NCBI GenBank assembly: GCA_005405945.1
Contig: BJHW01000002.1
Span: 1,550,001 to 1,614,000 of the forward strand
DNA length: 64,000 bases
Origin: Streptomyces violaceusniger
Lineage (GTDB): Bacteria > Actinomycetota > Actinomycetes > Streptomycetales > Streptomycetaceae
Direction of reading: 5' to 3'
How positions within the stretch are numbered: the stretch's first letter is position 1; the number at the start of each line of letters is the position of its first letter. Under the pieces are notes generated by a model. That model did no database searches, was not told where the DNA came from, and saw nothing but the letters and a program-made list of their open reading frames with translations. Shown here one piece after another: positions 18,321 to 26,684 of the stretch. The position numbers and the translations under genes are program-made.

Positions 18321-19746
18321 CGAGCCTGCTGCCAAAGACAGGGATACCGGCACCATGCGCCCCCTCACTCACGCTGTCGTCCTCGGCGGAGGATTGGCCG
18401 GGACACTGGCCGCCGCCGCGCTGGCCGACCACGTGGACAAAGTAACAATCGTCGAGCGCTACCACCTTCCCATGGGCCCAGGCCCCCGCAGAGGAGTCCC
18501 GCAGGCTCGCCACGCCCATCTGATGTGGTCAGGAGGTGTCCGCGCCATCGAATCGCTCCTGCCCGGCATCACCCGCCGCTGGATCACCGCCGGCGCCCGA
18601 AAAGTCGGAGTACCCAACGAACTGGTTTCCCTGTCCGCACAGGGCTGGATGCGACGTGGGCCGCAGATGCAATTCCTCATCATCTGTAGTCGCGACCTTC
18701 TGGACTGGGTCGTACGAGACCAGGTACTCGCCAATAACCGGATCACCCTTGCTCCGCCCGGCCGGGCCGTAGCACTCCTTGGAAGCGCCTCGCGTGTCAC
18801 CGGCGTGCGGGTGCGCAACGAACAGAACGATCAGGAAACCCAGCTGCACGCCGACTTCGTCGTTGACGCCACCGGCCGCACCTCACAGGCCAGCCAGTGG
18901 CTGGTCAGCCTTGGACTCACCACGCCGGCCGAGAAAACCGTCGACTCCGGCCTCACCTACGCGACCAGACTCTTCCACGTCCCGAAAGGCACGCCGACCG
19001 ACTTCCCCCTCATCAATGTGCAGGCCGACCACCGAGCCGCCCGTCCCGGCCAAACCGCCACCCTCATCCCCATTGAAAACCACCGATGGTTAGTCACCCT
19101 CTCCGGGACCCGAGGTGGCGAGCCTTCCACCGACGCACCCCGCTTCGTCGACTTCGCGCGCAGCGTGCGACACCCCATCGTCGGTGACCTGATCGCCAGT
19201 GCCCACCCTGACGGTCCCGTCTATGGTTCCCATAGCACCGCCAATCGCAGGTGGTACTTCGAACGCCTTCACCAGTGGCCGGACGGGTTCATCGTTATTG
19301 GCGACGCCGTTGCTACGTACAACCCGATCTATGGCCATGGCATGTCAGTCGCCGCCCACGGCGCCGTGGCATTGCACCGCGGACTGGCACGGCACGCCAT
19401 GCGCCCCGGAACTGCCCGCCGTATCCAACGCGCGATCGCCAGCACCACCGAAGGCGCATGGACGACGGCCACCAGTCAGGACATGCTCTATCCCCTAGCC
19501 GTTGGCGCACAGCCCACTGTGACGGCGCGCTTGCTACAGCGCTATGTGGACCGGCTCGTCAAGACTGCGAGCGACCGTCCAGCGGCCGCAGAAGCCCTCT
19601 ACAGCGCCTTCACCCTTTCCAAGCCGATGGCGCATCTAGTGTCGCCGAAGGCGATCCTCGCCACTTGCCTCGGCCCCGTTCGGCCCACACTTTCTAACCC
19701 TCCCTTGAGCGGCGAGTATTACTCTTCGCGCGACCTTCATCCCTGA
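18298..19746 (+). CDS. FAD-dependent monooxygenase/oxidoreductase
   Basis: Near the N-terminus HAVVLGGGLAGTLAAAALA is a Rossmann FAD-binding motif, followed by VTIVERYHL. The second FAD motif is VVIGDAVATYNPIYGHGM with its invariant Asp, as in PHBH/squalene-epoxidase-type enzymes, and VDATGRTSQ is the expected middle motif. TTG 18298 has GGGAGGAAG six bases upstream; ATG 18355 is the alternative. It overlaps the membrane-protein gene and closes the four-gene cassette. The substrate is not evident. Confidence 0.8.
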   Translation: MTRLRNGNEPAAKDRDTGTMRPLTHAVVLGGGLAGTLAAAALADHVDKVTIVERYHLPMGPGPRRGVPQARHAHLMWSGGVRAIESLLPGITRRWITAGARKVGVPNELVSLSAQGWMRRGPQMQFLIICSRDLLDWVVRDQVLANNRITLAPPGRAVALLGSASRVTGVRVRNEQNDQETQLHADFVVDATGRTSQASQWLVSLGLTTPAEKTVDSGLTYATRLFHVPKGTPTDFPLINVQADHRAARPGQTATLIPIENHRWLVTLSGTRGGEPSTDAPRFVDFARSVRHPIVGDLIASAHPDGPVYGSHSTANRRWYFERLHQWPDGFIVIGDAVATYNPIYGHGMSVAAHGAVALHRGLARHAMRPGTARRIQRAIASTTEGAWTTATSQDMLYPLAVGAQPTVTARLLQRYVDRLVKTASDRPAAAEALYSAFTLSKPMAHLVSPKAILATCLGPVRPTLSNPPLSGEYYSSRDLHP

Positions 19747-20362
19747 GTGAATAGCGCAATCGGAAGTTGCCGGCTCGCTTGTTGAACGGCTGCGCTGTCA
19801 GCGGGCCTGGTAGGGCGCCAGTCCCCGCCCACCTTGGCCGGGGATGAGTCACCCATCCGAGTGCGCGGTCAGAAGATGAACGCCGAGCCTGTGGCTCCGC
19901 CAACCGGCTTACCGAACGGCTTTCCAAACGGGGGCCTGCTAGGGCGGCAGCCCCGGCTCCCGCCTTGTCGCAGGTCTGAGCTTTAGCACCCCTACCTGGG
20001 CCGTCCGCGACTTTTATAGTGCCTAGGCCCTCGAACAATCATGTGGGGAGGAGATGGGCTGTGGGAGGAGTTCGGTAATTCGATTCTTGTTGCTAGAGAT
20101 TGGTCAATTGCGCAGCGCTGGCCTGATTTTGACGGTGCGGATTGAATCCCCTTTTGGTGCATCGCCTTCCCGCTGCGGCCCACGAAATCCTGATCAGCTG
20201 CGGGTCGCGTGATTGCTGATGAACGCGGAAAAAGGGAATGCCCGGGTGGATCGTGGAGAAACCTCGCCGCCGAACTGTTGTATTTCCGCCGGTATTTGGG
20301 AGAATGGAAAGGTGAGGACGTAGCGCATCAGGGCGCGCGTCGCAGGCGATCGGAGAACGATC
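19747..20362. repeat. 616-bp intergenic region with an imperfect direct repeat
   Basis: GGGCCTGGTAGGGCG at 19803 and GGGCCTGCTAGGGCG at 19932 sit in two related blocks of about 45 bp (about 19783-19828 and 19912-19957), each preceded by GAACGGCT. The right half (20000-20360) is less GC-rich than the surroundings and marks the start of the accessory array. A 34-codon frame at 20040-20144 (MWGGDGLWEEF...) is open, but its start has no well-spaced ribosome site. Confidence 0.4.
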
Positions 20363-21181
20363 GTGGCAAACCGGAATTCCGAGAACGAGAAGGCGAGCGC
20401 ACCGCGCGGGGATGTGACCCGGGAGGACATGGCGCGCGTGACAGCGGGAGACTTCACGGACTTGAACGACTTGGCGCGGCGTTACTGCCGAGTGGTGGAC
20501 TCTACCCGTTCCCGCAAGCGCGCGAACGGCAGCGCAACCGTCATCAAAAACGGGTATGCCCCCTACGGCACGGATGATGTGAGCGACGATGTCGCGCAGG
20601 ACGCCGTTCTGATCTTCGCGAAGCGGCTGCGGAAGATCATTACGTCCTGCGCAGTTTCCGCTGTGTGGGTGGAAACGCGCGAGCCGTGCGCGTGGCAGTA
20701 CATCCGTAGGGACGGGGAGACGATCATTGTCACCCGTACCACGCTGCACCGGTGGGCAGTTCGTGATGCTGCTGCTCGCAACGGGTACCGGCTGGACGTC
20801 AAGCCTGAAGAAGTCGACACCATTCCGGGGGCTCAGGCCATGCGCGGCATGCCGCACGCGGAGACGCTCCCTGCACTCGCGGTGACCCCCTATCTGGCCG
20901 GTTACAGCGGGGAAATCTTCCGGTCCGCATGGGGTGACGGGCGCGGCTACCCGACTCTCAAAGTGATCATGGACAACGCAAATTCTGTCGATGATCTCGG
21001 GCGTGGCGGAGTGATCGGGAAAGCGGCGCAGTCCATCCACGGCGGACCCCGTAACTCCTCCTCGAAGGTACAGCGCACCCGGGATGCTGCGCGTGAGGAA
21101 TGGCGCAAGCTGACTGCGGAACTTGACGCCGTGCGCGATGAACTCGTGTACCAGTCTGCACGACCGTCTCATTCCGTCTAG
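20363..21181 (+). CDS. hypothetical accessory protein with a sigma-region-2-like segment
   Basis: A 272-residue protein from GTG 20363, with GGAG eight bases upstream. Residues about 20-90 (DFTDLNDLARRYCRVV and DDVSDDVAQDAVLIFAKRL) resemble region 2 of ECF sigma factors (pattern D-DLVQD-F). The remainder shows no convincing region 4 helix-turn-helix, so function is not assigned. It is followed at once by a strong hairpin, suggesting a monocistronic unit. Confidence 0.55.
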   Translation: MANRNSENEKASAPRGDVTREDMARVTAGDFTDLNDLARRYCRVVDSTRSRKRANGSATVIKNGYAPYGTDDVSDDVAQDAVLIFAKRLRKIITSCAVSAVWVETREPCAWQYIRRDGETIIVTRTTLHRWAVRDAAARNGYRLDVKPEEVDTIPGAQAMRGMPHAETLPALAVTPYLAGYSGEIFRSAWGDGRGYPTLKVIMDNANSVDDLGRGGVIGKAAQSIHGGPRNSSSKVQRTRDAAREEWRKLTAELDAVRDELVYQSARPSHSV

Positions 21182-21200
21182 CGCGGAGGAAACCCAGCAG

Positions 21201-21228
21201 GGGTCCCGGGTCGGTAGACCCGGGGCCC
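21201..21228 (+). terminator. hairpin, probable terminator
   Basis: A 12-bp stem (GGGTCCCGGGTC with GACCCGGGGCCC, one G-U pair) around a GGTA tetraloop lies 20 bp after the stop of the preceding gene. There is no T-run, as is common for actinobacterial terminators. Confidence 0.65.
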
Positions 21229-21249
21229 TGACTCATGTTCAAGTGGGCC

Positions 21250-21650
21250 AGTTCTTGAAACAGGCTTCTCGTGATCGGTATTTGGGCGTGTGAGGGCGCC
21301 GTATTGGTGTGAGGGTGCAAAGTTGACCGCCCACTCGTTGCTCGCATGTTGAGCTCCGGGCCGACCGCTGTGCCATGCGGATTGCAGGTGTGGCATACCG
21401 GTCGAGTAAATCATCCTACGCGTGCACTTGGATGCGGCTGAGCACATCCCGAAAAGATCTTGAAAGGGATTCGCTCAAGATCGGTAATTGAGAGATTCCG
21501 GGTTACGTATTCAAGTGAGAGCGCGAAATGACGCTTCATCGGTCGCGATGTCCCTGGCGATTCGATCGCGGAAAGAATCACGAAGAGATTCTTCCGTGAT
21601 CGGTAATCGAGGGTTTCGCGCTGCCGTATTGAAGTGAGAGCGCATGGACG
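21250..21650 (+). repeat. three related hairpin repeats upstream of the 21784 gene
   Basis: Three copies of an element end in GATCGGTA followed by CGTATT and GTGAG (21271-21312, 21475-21520, 21596-21640). In copy B the arms GATCTTGA (21456-21463) and TCAAGATC (21475-21482) are perfectly complementary. In copy C ATCACG (21577-21582) pairs with CGTGAT (21595-21600). The two stems differ by compensating base-pair changes, and both copies continue GGTAAT(T/C)GAG and AAGTGAGAGCGC. Copy A keeps the right arm but not the left. No gene is apparent in 21182-21783. Confidence 0.6.
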
Positions 21651-21783
21651 CCAATTCGGCGCGGCGCGTGTTGCCTCGCTCATGAGGATTCAGCGGTTCG
21701 CCGCATGTGATGGCATGCCCGCCAGGGCTGTTGAAATCACGCCGCGTGCGAGGAGTTCCGTGCTCCCCTGGAGGGAGGAGATC

Positions 21784-22380
21784 ATGAACATCACAGGAGT
21801 TCCCCTTGGGGACTTCTGCGCGATTACAGACGATGTGTCATGCCGTAGGTACGGCGGAAACGTCGTTGTGGCCTCGGATGCGCACTCCGGGTATGGCAAC
21901 ACCATCACCGCACGCTTACGGGTGATGGACAGTCGTGGTGCGGGGGCGCGCACGGCCGCAACCGGGCGCCACGGACCGTATGCCTGCTGGCACGCCTATC
22001 GCGATGTGCTGTGGAGCATGTTCGAGGTATATCCCAACGCTCGGGCCCGGACGGCACTGGAGACCTACCGGGGCATCTCAGGGTTCGAACGCGACTATCC
22101 GGCCACCGCTGATCACAACGCTGGTTCAGCTATGCATCCCGCGTGCATAGCTGATCTGTGCGTTATGGATGGCTGCGGTGACGCGGAGCCGCTGTTCACA
22201 CCGACGGTTGGTGACCTGGCCGCCGTTGAAGAGGCCGTGCCAGTCACGGACGACGACAGCATCCTGGCACGCATCGAACGAGAGCTGCGGCGTGCGGATC
22301 GATACGCCCCTGAACCGTTGGTGTTCGAAGGGCCTGAGTCCCTGGCCGGTGTGCCAGATCTGGCCTACAGCGGACGCTGA
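21784..22380 (+). CDS. hypothetical accessory protein
   Basis: ATG 21784 is chosen because GGAGGGAGGAG lies just upstream (21770-21780); the frame is open further upstream but without a ribosome site. The 198-residue product begins MNITGVPLGDFCAITDD and has an acidic C-terminal third (VTDDDSILARIERELR). It contains no membrane segment and no motif I recognise. It is followed by a hairpin at 22400. Confidence 0.6.
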   Translation: MNITGVPLGDFCAITDDVSCRRYGGNVVVASDAHSGYGNTITARLRVMDSRGAGARTAATGRHGPYACWHAYRDVLWSMFEVYPNARARTALETYRGISGFERDYPATADHNAGSAMHPACIADLCVMDGCGDAEPLFTPTVGDLAAVEEAVPVTDDDSILARIERELRRADRYAPEPLVFEGPESLAGVPDLAYSGR

Positions 22381-22399
22381 ACGGTCCTGCGGAGGCTGC

Positions 22400-22431
22400 G
22401 CAGGGTTCTGACCGTAAGGCCAGGACCCTGC
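22400..22431 (+). terminator. hairpin, probable terminator
   Basis: GCAGGGTTCTG (22400-22410) pairs with CAGGACCCTGC (22421-22431) over 11 bp with one G-U pair and a 10-nt loop. It lies 20 bp after the stop of the preceding gene. Confidence 0.6.
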
Positions 22432-22583
22432 CTCCTCTCCCGGACAAGGTGCGTACGCCGAACCGGTCGCATCCATGCCGTGACCACTGAACTGCCCTGC
22501 CGTGCGCCCGCCCCGCGCCGGGCGTACCCACGGCTGTTCAGCCTGAACAGTCAGTTCGGCCAACCATGAGGGAGGAATGCGCG

Positions 22584-22814
22584 ATGTGCGAGCTGTGCGA
22601 GATCCTGGACGGCCGTAGTGGCGGGTCGGCCGCGCCCATGCAACCGCCGGAGGCGGGGCCCACTGCGTCGCCGCAGATTGTCGGCATCCCGGTCACCGAG
22701 AACGACGACGGCACCATCACCCTGACCCTGACTCAGGAGCAGATCCCCAGCATGCAGCTCCAGCTGGCGGTCGGTGCCATGGTGCTGAGCAGGGGCGACC
22801 CGTTCGCCGAGTGA
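22584..22814 (+). CDS. small hypothetical protein
   Basis: ATG 22584 is preceded by GGGAGGAA at a good distance; an in-frame ATG at 22566 is less well placed. The 76-residue product starts MCELCEILDGRSGG, with a CxxC pair, and ends with an amphipathic segment (LTQEQIPSMQLQLAVGAM). No family recognised. A strong hairpin follows. Confidence 0.55.
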   Translation: MCELCEILDGRSGGSAAPMQPPEAGPTASPQIVGIPVTENDDGTITLTLTQEQIPSMQLQLAVGAMVLSRGDPFAE

Positions 22815-22829
22815 CAGCGTGTCCCGACT

Positions 22830-22852
22830 GGTCCCCGGCTGTGCCGGGGACC
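22830..22852 (+). terminator. hairpin, probable terminator
   Basis: A perfect 10-bp stem GGTCCCCGGC/GCCGGGGACC with a TGT loop, extendable with wobble pairs, located 16 bp after the stop of the small gene ending at 22814. Confidence 0.7.
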
Positions 22853-22899
22853 GGTTCGGGCTGCGGGACTGAATCGATCAGAGCGGAGATTGACTGATC

Positions 22900-23094
22900 T
22901 TGACGGATCACAATGACGCGACTGACGTGCTGGCCGTTGCTCGAATTCAGGGGCAATGGCACGCATGGAGCGCGGCGCTGGACGAGTGGCTTCCCATACC
23001 GCTCACGGCCGAAGCCACCGACCGCGACGTCGAGCAGTTCTACGCGGCGCGTGGCATCTCCATCCGGATGGCGGAGAGCCGGCACACAGGATGA
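22900..23094 (+). CDS. small hypothetical protein (64 aa)
   Basis: TTG 22900 opens a 64-residue frame with coherent composition (TDHNDATDVLAVARIQGQWH, later ATDRDVEQFYAARGISI). GGAG lies 11 bases upstream, a long spacing, so the start is uncertain. It sits between two hairpins as its own unit. No family recognised. Confidence 0.45.
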   Translation: MTDHNDATDVLAVARIQGQWHAWSAALDEWLPIPLTAEATDRDVEQFYAARGISIRMAESRHTG

Positions 23095-23162
23095 TCCCCG
23101 TTCGCTCGGCCGCCCAAGGCTGAGCTGAGTCCTGAACGGGTCTTATGGACGAGAGCTCCACC

Positions 23163-23194
23163 GCGTGGGCCCGAGATCCGTCTCGGGCCCACGC
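23163..23194 (+). terminator. hairpin, probable terminator
   Basis: A perfect 14-bp stem, GCGTGGGCCCGAGA (23163-23176) with TCTCGGGCCCACGC (23181-23194), and a TCCG loop. It lies between two accessory genes and makes an ATG at 23197 an unlikely start. Confidence 0.75.
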
Positions 23195-23229
23195 CCATGT
23201 CCGGTGACTTTGGGAAGGGGGATGCGGAC

Positions 23230-23754
23230 ATGAGCGCGGCAAGCAATATTTGGGGCGCCGCTCCCCAGACAGCGCTCTGGTATGGCGAGATCACCTTCGG
23301 CCGTGACATCACGGATGACGACGGCGCGCTGATCGGCACGGAGACCGACTATGCCTACGGGTACAGCAACGACCCGCTCCCCGATCCCGGAGCCATGTGC
23401 CCGCAGGGCTTCGAGGTACTGGAGGAGAGGCTGACGCAACTGCGTTGGCAGGTCGCGTTTAGCGGGAACAGCGCATCCCAGGACAACGAGGAATGTGAGT
23501 TCCGCGTGTGGCGTGAGAACGGCGACCTGATCGCCTCTCCTGGCACGTACGAAGAGGCTGCTGACGCGCTGCGCAAGGCTGTCCAGGCTGACATTGACCG
23601 TTATGGCACGCAGAGCGCGGCGTGCGGCGTGCTGTCCACCTACGGCTACAGCATCGATGTCGTCGAAGGTGATCGGCGTGTCACGCAAGACTTCATGATC
23701 AACCACCCCGATTGCCCGTTGGACGATGCGGCCATCGTCAAGGCGGGAGAGTAG
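23230..23754 (+). CDS. hypothetical accessory protein
   Basis: ATG 23230 (MSAASNIWGAAPQTALWYGE) has GGAAGGGGG nine bases upstream. The upstream in-frame ATG at 23197 abuts a terminator-like hairpin and is rejected. The acidic 174-residue product has no membrane segment; EEAADALRKAVQADIDRYG looks like a helix. No function can be assigned. Confidence 0.55.
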   Translation: MSAASNIWGAAPQTALWYGEITFGRDITDDDGALIGTETDYAYGYSNDPLPDPGAMCPQGFEVLEERLTQLRWQVAFSGNSASQDNEECEFRVWRENGDLIASPGTYEEAADALRKAVQADIDRYGTQSAACGVLSTYGYSIDVVEGDRRVTQDFMINHPDCPLDDAAIVKAGE

Positions 23755-23807
23755 AAGAACAGACTGAACCGAGCGGAACGAGTGATGCCCGGAGAAAGGA
23801 GCATCCC

Positions 23808-24104
23808 ATGCATATGAGCCGTGACGGTGAACCCTGCCATGTGGAGATCTTCCGGCGCGGGCAATCCGAGGTCATTGCCGATGGTGGCGACGATCAGGAG
23901 CCTTTGCCTGAAGGCGTGCAAGGAATCCTGAAGGCAAGCGGATTCGTTGAGGAGACAGTGCCGCCGCTCTACAGCTGGTTTCAACTGCCGCCGAATCTGG
24001 GTCGGAGAGAGGAGAACGCTCGCTCCGGTCGCGCGCTCGCAGCACTAACGGAGGCGGGTTACTTGGTCGCCTTCGATCCGGACCTATCCGATGACGGAGA
24101 CTGA
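23808..24104 (+). CDS. small hypothetical protein (98 aa)
   Basis: ATG 23808 has GAAAGGAG six bases upstream. The product begins MHMSRDGEPCHVEIFRRGQ and contains EGVQGILKASGFVEETVPP. No family recognised. It is co-directional with its neighbours in the accessory array. Confidence 0.55.
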   Translation: MHMSRDGEPCHVEIFRRGQSEVIADGGDDQEPLPEGVQGILKASGFVEETVPPLYSWFQLPPNLGRREENARSGRALAALTEAGYLVAFDPDLSDDGD

Positions 24105-24191
24105 GCTCGTTTGCTCCTTCTTCTAGTGCGCGTCGGCTTCGAGAGAGCGAGGGGGCGGATGTCCCGCCCACGACTCAAAGTAGGTGTTCCT

Positions 24192-24503
24192 ATGGCACGG
24201 TTCGAACCGCCCTTCGGCGGAGCAATCCAGCATGTGGCTGACCCGAAGAGGAACCGCGGTTACCACTATGTGGTGGCCTGGGGAGTAGACCTAGGATCGT
24301 ACGCCTATTACATCGAGATGAGTTGCGCCGAGGCAGAAAACGACGATGCTCCCAAGAACGCCATCTACAAGGGGCGTGACGGACACTGGCGCACAGTTGA
24401 TGAGTTGCGCGACGCCCGACAAATCCAGCGGTACGAGGACTACGTGGCCGCGCTCACGCGGTACGCAGAAGATCTGGCTGCCGAACGCCGCCACCGTCGC
24501 TAG
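24192..24503 (+). CDS. small hypothetical protein
   Basis: A frame of about 103 residues from ATG 24192 (MARFEPPFGGAIQHVADP); ATG 24159 is an alternative start. RGYHYVVAWGVDLGSYAYYI suggests a small beta-rich fold. No family recognised. An IS5-family element is inserted 120 bp beyond its stop. Confidence 0.5.
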   Translation: MARFEPPFGGAIQHVADPKRNRGYHYVVAWGVDLGSYAYYIEMSCAEAENDDAPKNAIYKGRDGHWRTVDELRDARQIQRYEDYVAALTRYAEDLAAERRHRR

Positions 24504-24622
24504 GGCTGCTGCATAGTGCAGGGTCCAGTCAGTGCAGGCTTCCAGCAGAGATGTTCACTCCGTCTTGGAGTAGGCGCCGCACCACGCCGAGGTGCTTCAT
24601 TCGCCTGGACCATCGCCTCTTA

Positions 24623-25496
24623 GAGCTTGTCTCACGTGGCGAGTTTGGCGAGCTTCTTGTAGCAGGTCAGGGCTGCCGCGAGCCCGAGGAAGGCGAGGAA
24701 GTGGTTCCCTTTTCGCTCGTATCGCACGGTCAGGCGACGGTAGCCGAAGAGCCAGGAGATCGACCGCTCGATCTTCCAGCGGTGTCGGCCGAGGCGCTCG
24801 CTGGACTCAATGCCGGGTCGGGCGATGCGTGGGACTATGCCGCGGCCGCGCAGCCACGAGAGACGATCGGTGGAGTGGTAGGCCTTGTCGGCGCGGAGCC
24901 TTCCCGGGCGGCGGCGTCGCGGTCCACGGCGGGAGCGGATAGCGGGTACGCCCACGATCAGCGGAAGGAGTGCCTGGCTGTCGTGGACATTGGCGCCGGA
25001 GACGCCGAGGGCGAGAGGTAAGCCTTGCGCGTCGGACAGGACGTGCAGTTTGCTGCCCTTCTTGCCCCGGTCGACCGGATTGCGCCCGGTCAGTGATCCC
25101 CTTTTTTCGCACGAACCGAGGCCGCATCCACGATCGCCGAGGTCCAGTCCACCTCACCGCGAGCTCCGAGCTCGTCCAGGACAGCCTGGTGCAGGCGACG
25201 CCACAGCCCAGCCTCGGTCCATGCGGCGAACCGGCGATGTGCGGTCGCCGGCGAGACACCGAACGTCTCCGGTAGATGCCGCCAGGCGCAGCCGCTGGTC
25301 AGCACGTACACGACGGCCGCGAACACCGCTCGCTCATCAACCGGGGCCGTCCCTCCACCCTGCGGACGCGAGGAGAAAGACGGAAGCAACGGAGCAACAA
25401 GCGACCAGAGTTCGTCAGGAACCAACCGCTGCGAAAGATCAACACCCATGGCACAGCATCATGCCGCACCGTTCTGACGCCACGTGAGACAAGCTC
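24623..25496 (-). mobile_element. IS5-family insertion sequence, 874 bp, complete
   Basis: Perfect 19-bp terminal inverted repeats, GAGCTTGTCTCACGTGGCG at 24623-24641 and its complement at 25478-25496, are flanked by a direct repeat TTA (24620-24622 and 25497-25499), the target duplication. The element carries one two-frame transposase. It lies between genes and does not interrupt a supported reading frame, so it is probably a recent, neutral insertion. Confidence 0.9.
24632..25449 (-). CDS. IS5-family DDE transposase made by -1 programmed frameshift
   Basis: The first frame starts at ATG 25449 (MGVDLSQRLVPDELW) and includes the HTH/DDE N-domain (WTSAIVDAASVRAKK, first Asp) but stops at 25090. 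At AAAAAAGGGG (25107-25098 read on the minus strand) a slip back by one base continues as RGSLTGRNPVDRGKKGSKLH, then DSQALLPL, LRADKAYHS (second Asp) and KIERSISWLFGYRRL (Glu), ending at 24632. The A6G heptamer is a known frameshift signal in IS elements, so this is a designed fusion and not a defect. Confidence 0.85.
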
Positions 25497-25572
25497 TTAG
25501 CACACGCTCCGCCGCGGCTTTCATCGGTTCTCATGCACGATGCCTCGCGCTCCCTGGACAAGGATCATGCCG

Positions 25573-25926
25573 ATGGTCGATTCACAAGAACTGCTCAGGT
25601 TCCTTATCTGCGGCCAACTTGCACGCGATGACATCGCACGTGAGTACGGGCCGCCGAGCCAGCTCTCGGAGGAAGAGCGGAAGTGGCGGCACGACGACTT
25701 GCTCTCCGCGTTCTCCTCCTACTTGGAGCACCGTGTCATGGGTGTCGGACGCACGTGGCAGGAAGCGCTGCGTGACGCTGCGGCTGCTGAACGACTCGGG
25801 TTTGATCTGCCTGCCGATGCCGGCGAGGTGGCGTTGGCGGAGACGCGGGAGGTCCTGCGGCACGGCGCGATGACGGACTGGGTCGAAACCGAGGACGGCG
25901 TGGCCCTTCTCGATGGGTGTTGGTGA
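25573..25926 (+). CDS. hypothetical accessory protein
   Basis: About 117 residues from ATG 25573 (MVDSQELLRFLICGQLARDD); ATGs at 25567 and 25540 are in frame. It is helical and acidic (RTWQEALRDAAAAERLGFDL). No family recognised. It ends about 30 bp before the DUF7178-like gene, with no hairpin between, so the two may be co-transcribed. Confidence 0.5.
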   Translation: MVDSQELLRFLICGQLARDDIAREYGPPSQLSEEERKWRHDDLLSAFSSYLEHRVMGVGRTWQEALRDAAAAERLGFDLPADAGEVALAETREVLRHGAMTDWVETEDGVALLDGCW

Positions 25927-25959
25927 TCGAATTGTCATGGCCATGCCTTGAAAGGAGGG

Positions 25960-26574
25960 ATGGTGATTCCTGTTCATCCGTCCGAGGAAATGCGCGACCG
26001 GTATGTGCAGAACATCATGGCGAGATGGTGGTCCGCCAGCGCGGAGCAGCAGGAGCGTGGACGTACTTGGTATCGCACCGCGCACGATTTGGCCGCGCAG
26101 ATCAGCGGAGGCGACGCGAGACGCGGGGCTGGTGTGATCGCAGCGCTGTCTGCCAACAAGTCCTGGCATCAGAATCTGCGATTAGCGCGCCAGGTGTGTG
26201 GTAGCGGTGTGCTCTCCGGCCACTTTTCGGACGCACTGGCCAAGGCTGCTGCGATCATGGCCGGAGCGGATCCGGCTGACGTACTTCCCATGGACCGCAA
26301 AACTGGCCACTTCTTCCAGTGCATCGCTGACCCGGACGATCCCGAGGCGGTAGTCATCGATCGTCACGCGCATGACATCGCCGTGGGTGAGAGATACGGC
26401 AATCGCGACCGCGGGCTGTCCTGTGCCAGTCGCTATGAACTGATCGCCGACTGCTACCGTGAAGCCGCGCTGCAACTGGGCGAGCTGCCCAGCACCGTTC
26501 AGGCTGTCACATGGGTCGCCCACACCGAGCACGTAGCCGACACCGTTCCTCGTGGGCCACGCGCACGATTCTGA
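25960..26574 (+). CDS. DUF7178-like phage-type protein
   Basis: A protein of about 204 residues with a conserved pattern I associate with actinophage proteins of the DUF7178 group: GAGVIAALSANKSWHQNLRLA, DALAKAAAIMAGADPADVLP, then AVVIDRHAHDIAVGERYGNRD and LPSTVQAVTWVAH. The function of the family is unknown. The invariant Lys/Asp/His pattern (MDRKTGHFF, DRHAHD) looks catalytic, but this is inference. GAAAGGAGG lies just before ATG 25960, so the nearby GTG 25963 could also be the start. Confidence 0.6.
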   Translation: MVIPVHPSEEMRDRYVQNIMARWWSASAEQQERGRTWYRTAHDLAAQISGGDARRGAGVIAALSANKSWHQNLRLARQVCGSGVLSGHFSDALAKAAAIMAGADPADVLPMDRKTGHFFQCIADPDDPEAVVIDRHAHDIAVGERYGNRDRGLSCASRYELIADCYREAALQLGELPSTVQAVTWVAHTEHVADTVPRGPRARF

Positions 26575-26684
26575 TGACCCCAGACTCCGTCATCAGGCCC
26601 TGGCTCAGACCAATCACAGCTCCGGCAGCGTCTTTCGTCTGCATTCCACGCTGCCGGGTCGCCCCCGACCCAATGGGGCGGCAT

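Noticed and set aside
20040..20144. 34-codon leader peptide upstream of the 20363 gene
   Set aside because: No properly spaced ribosome site and no sign of attenuation structure.
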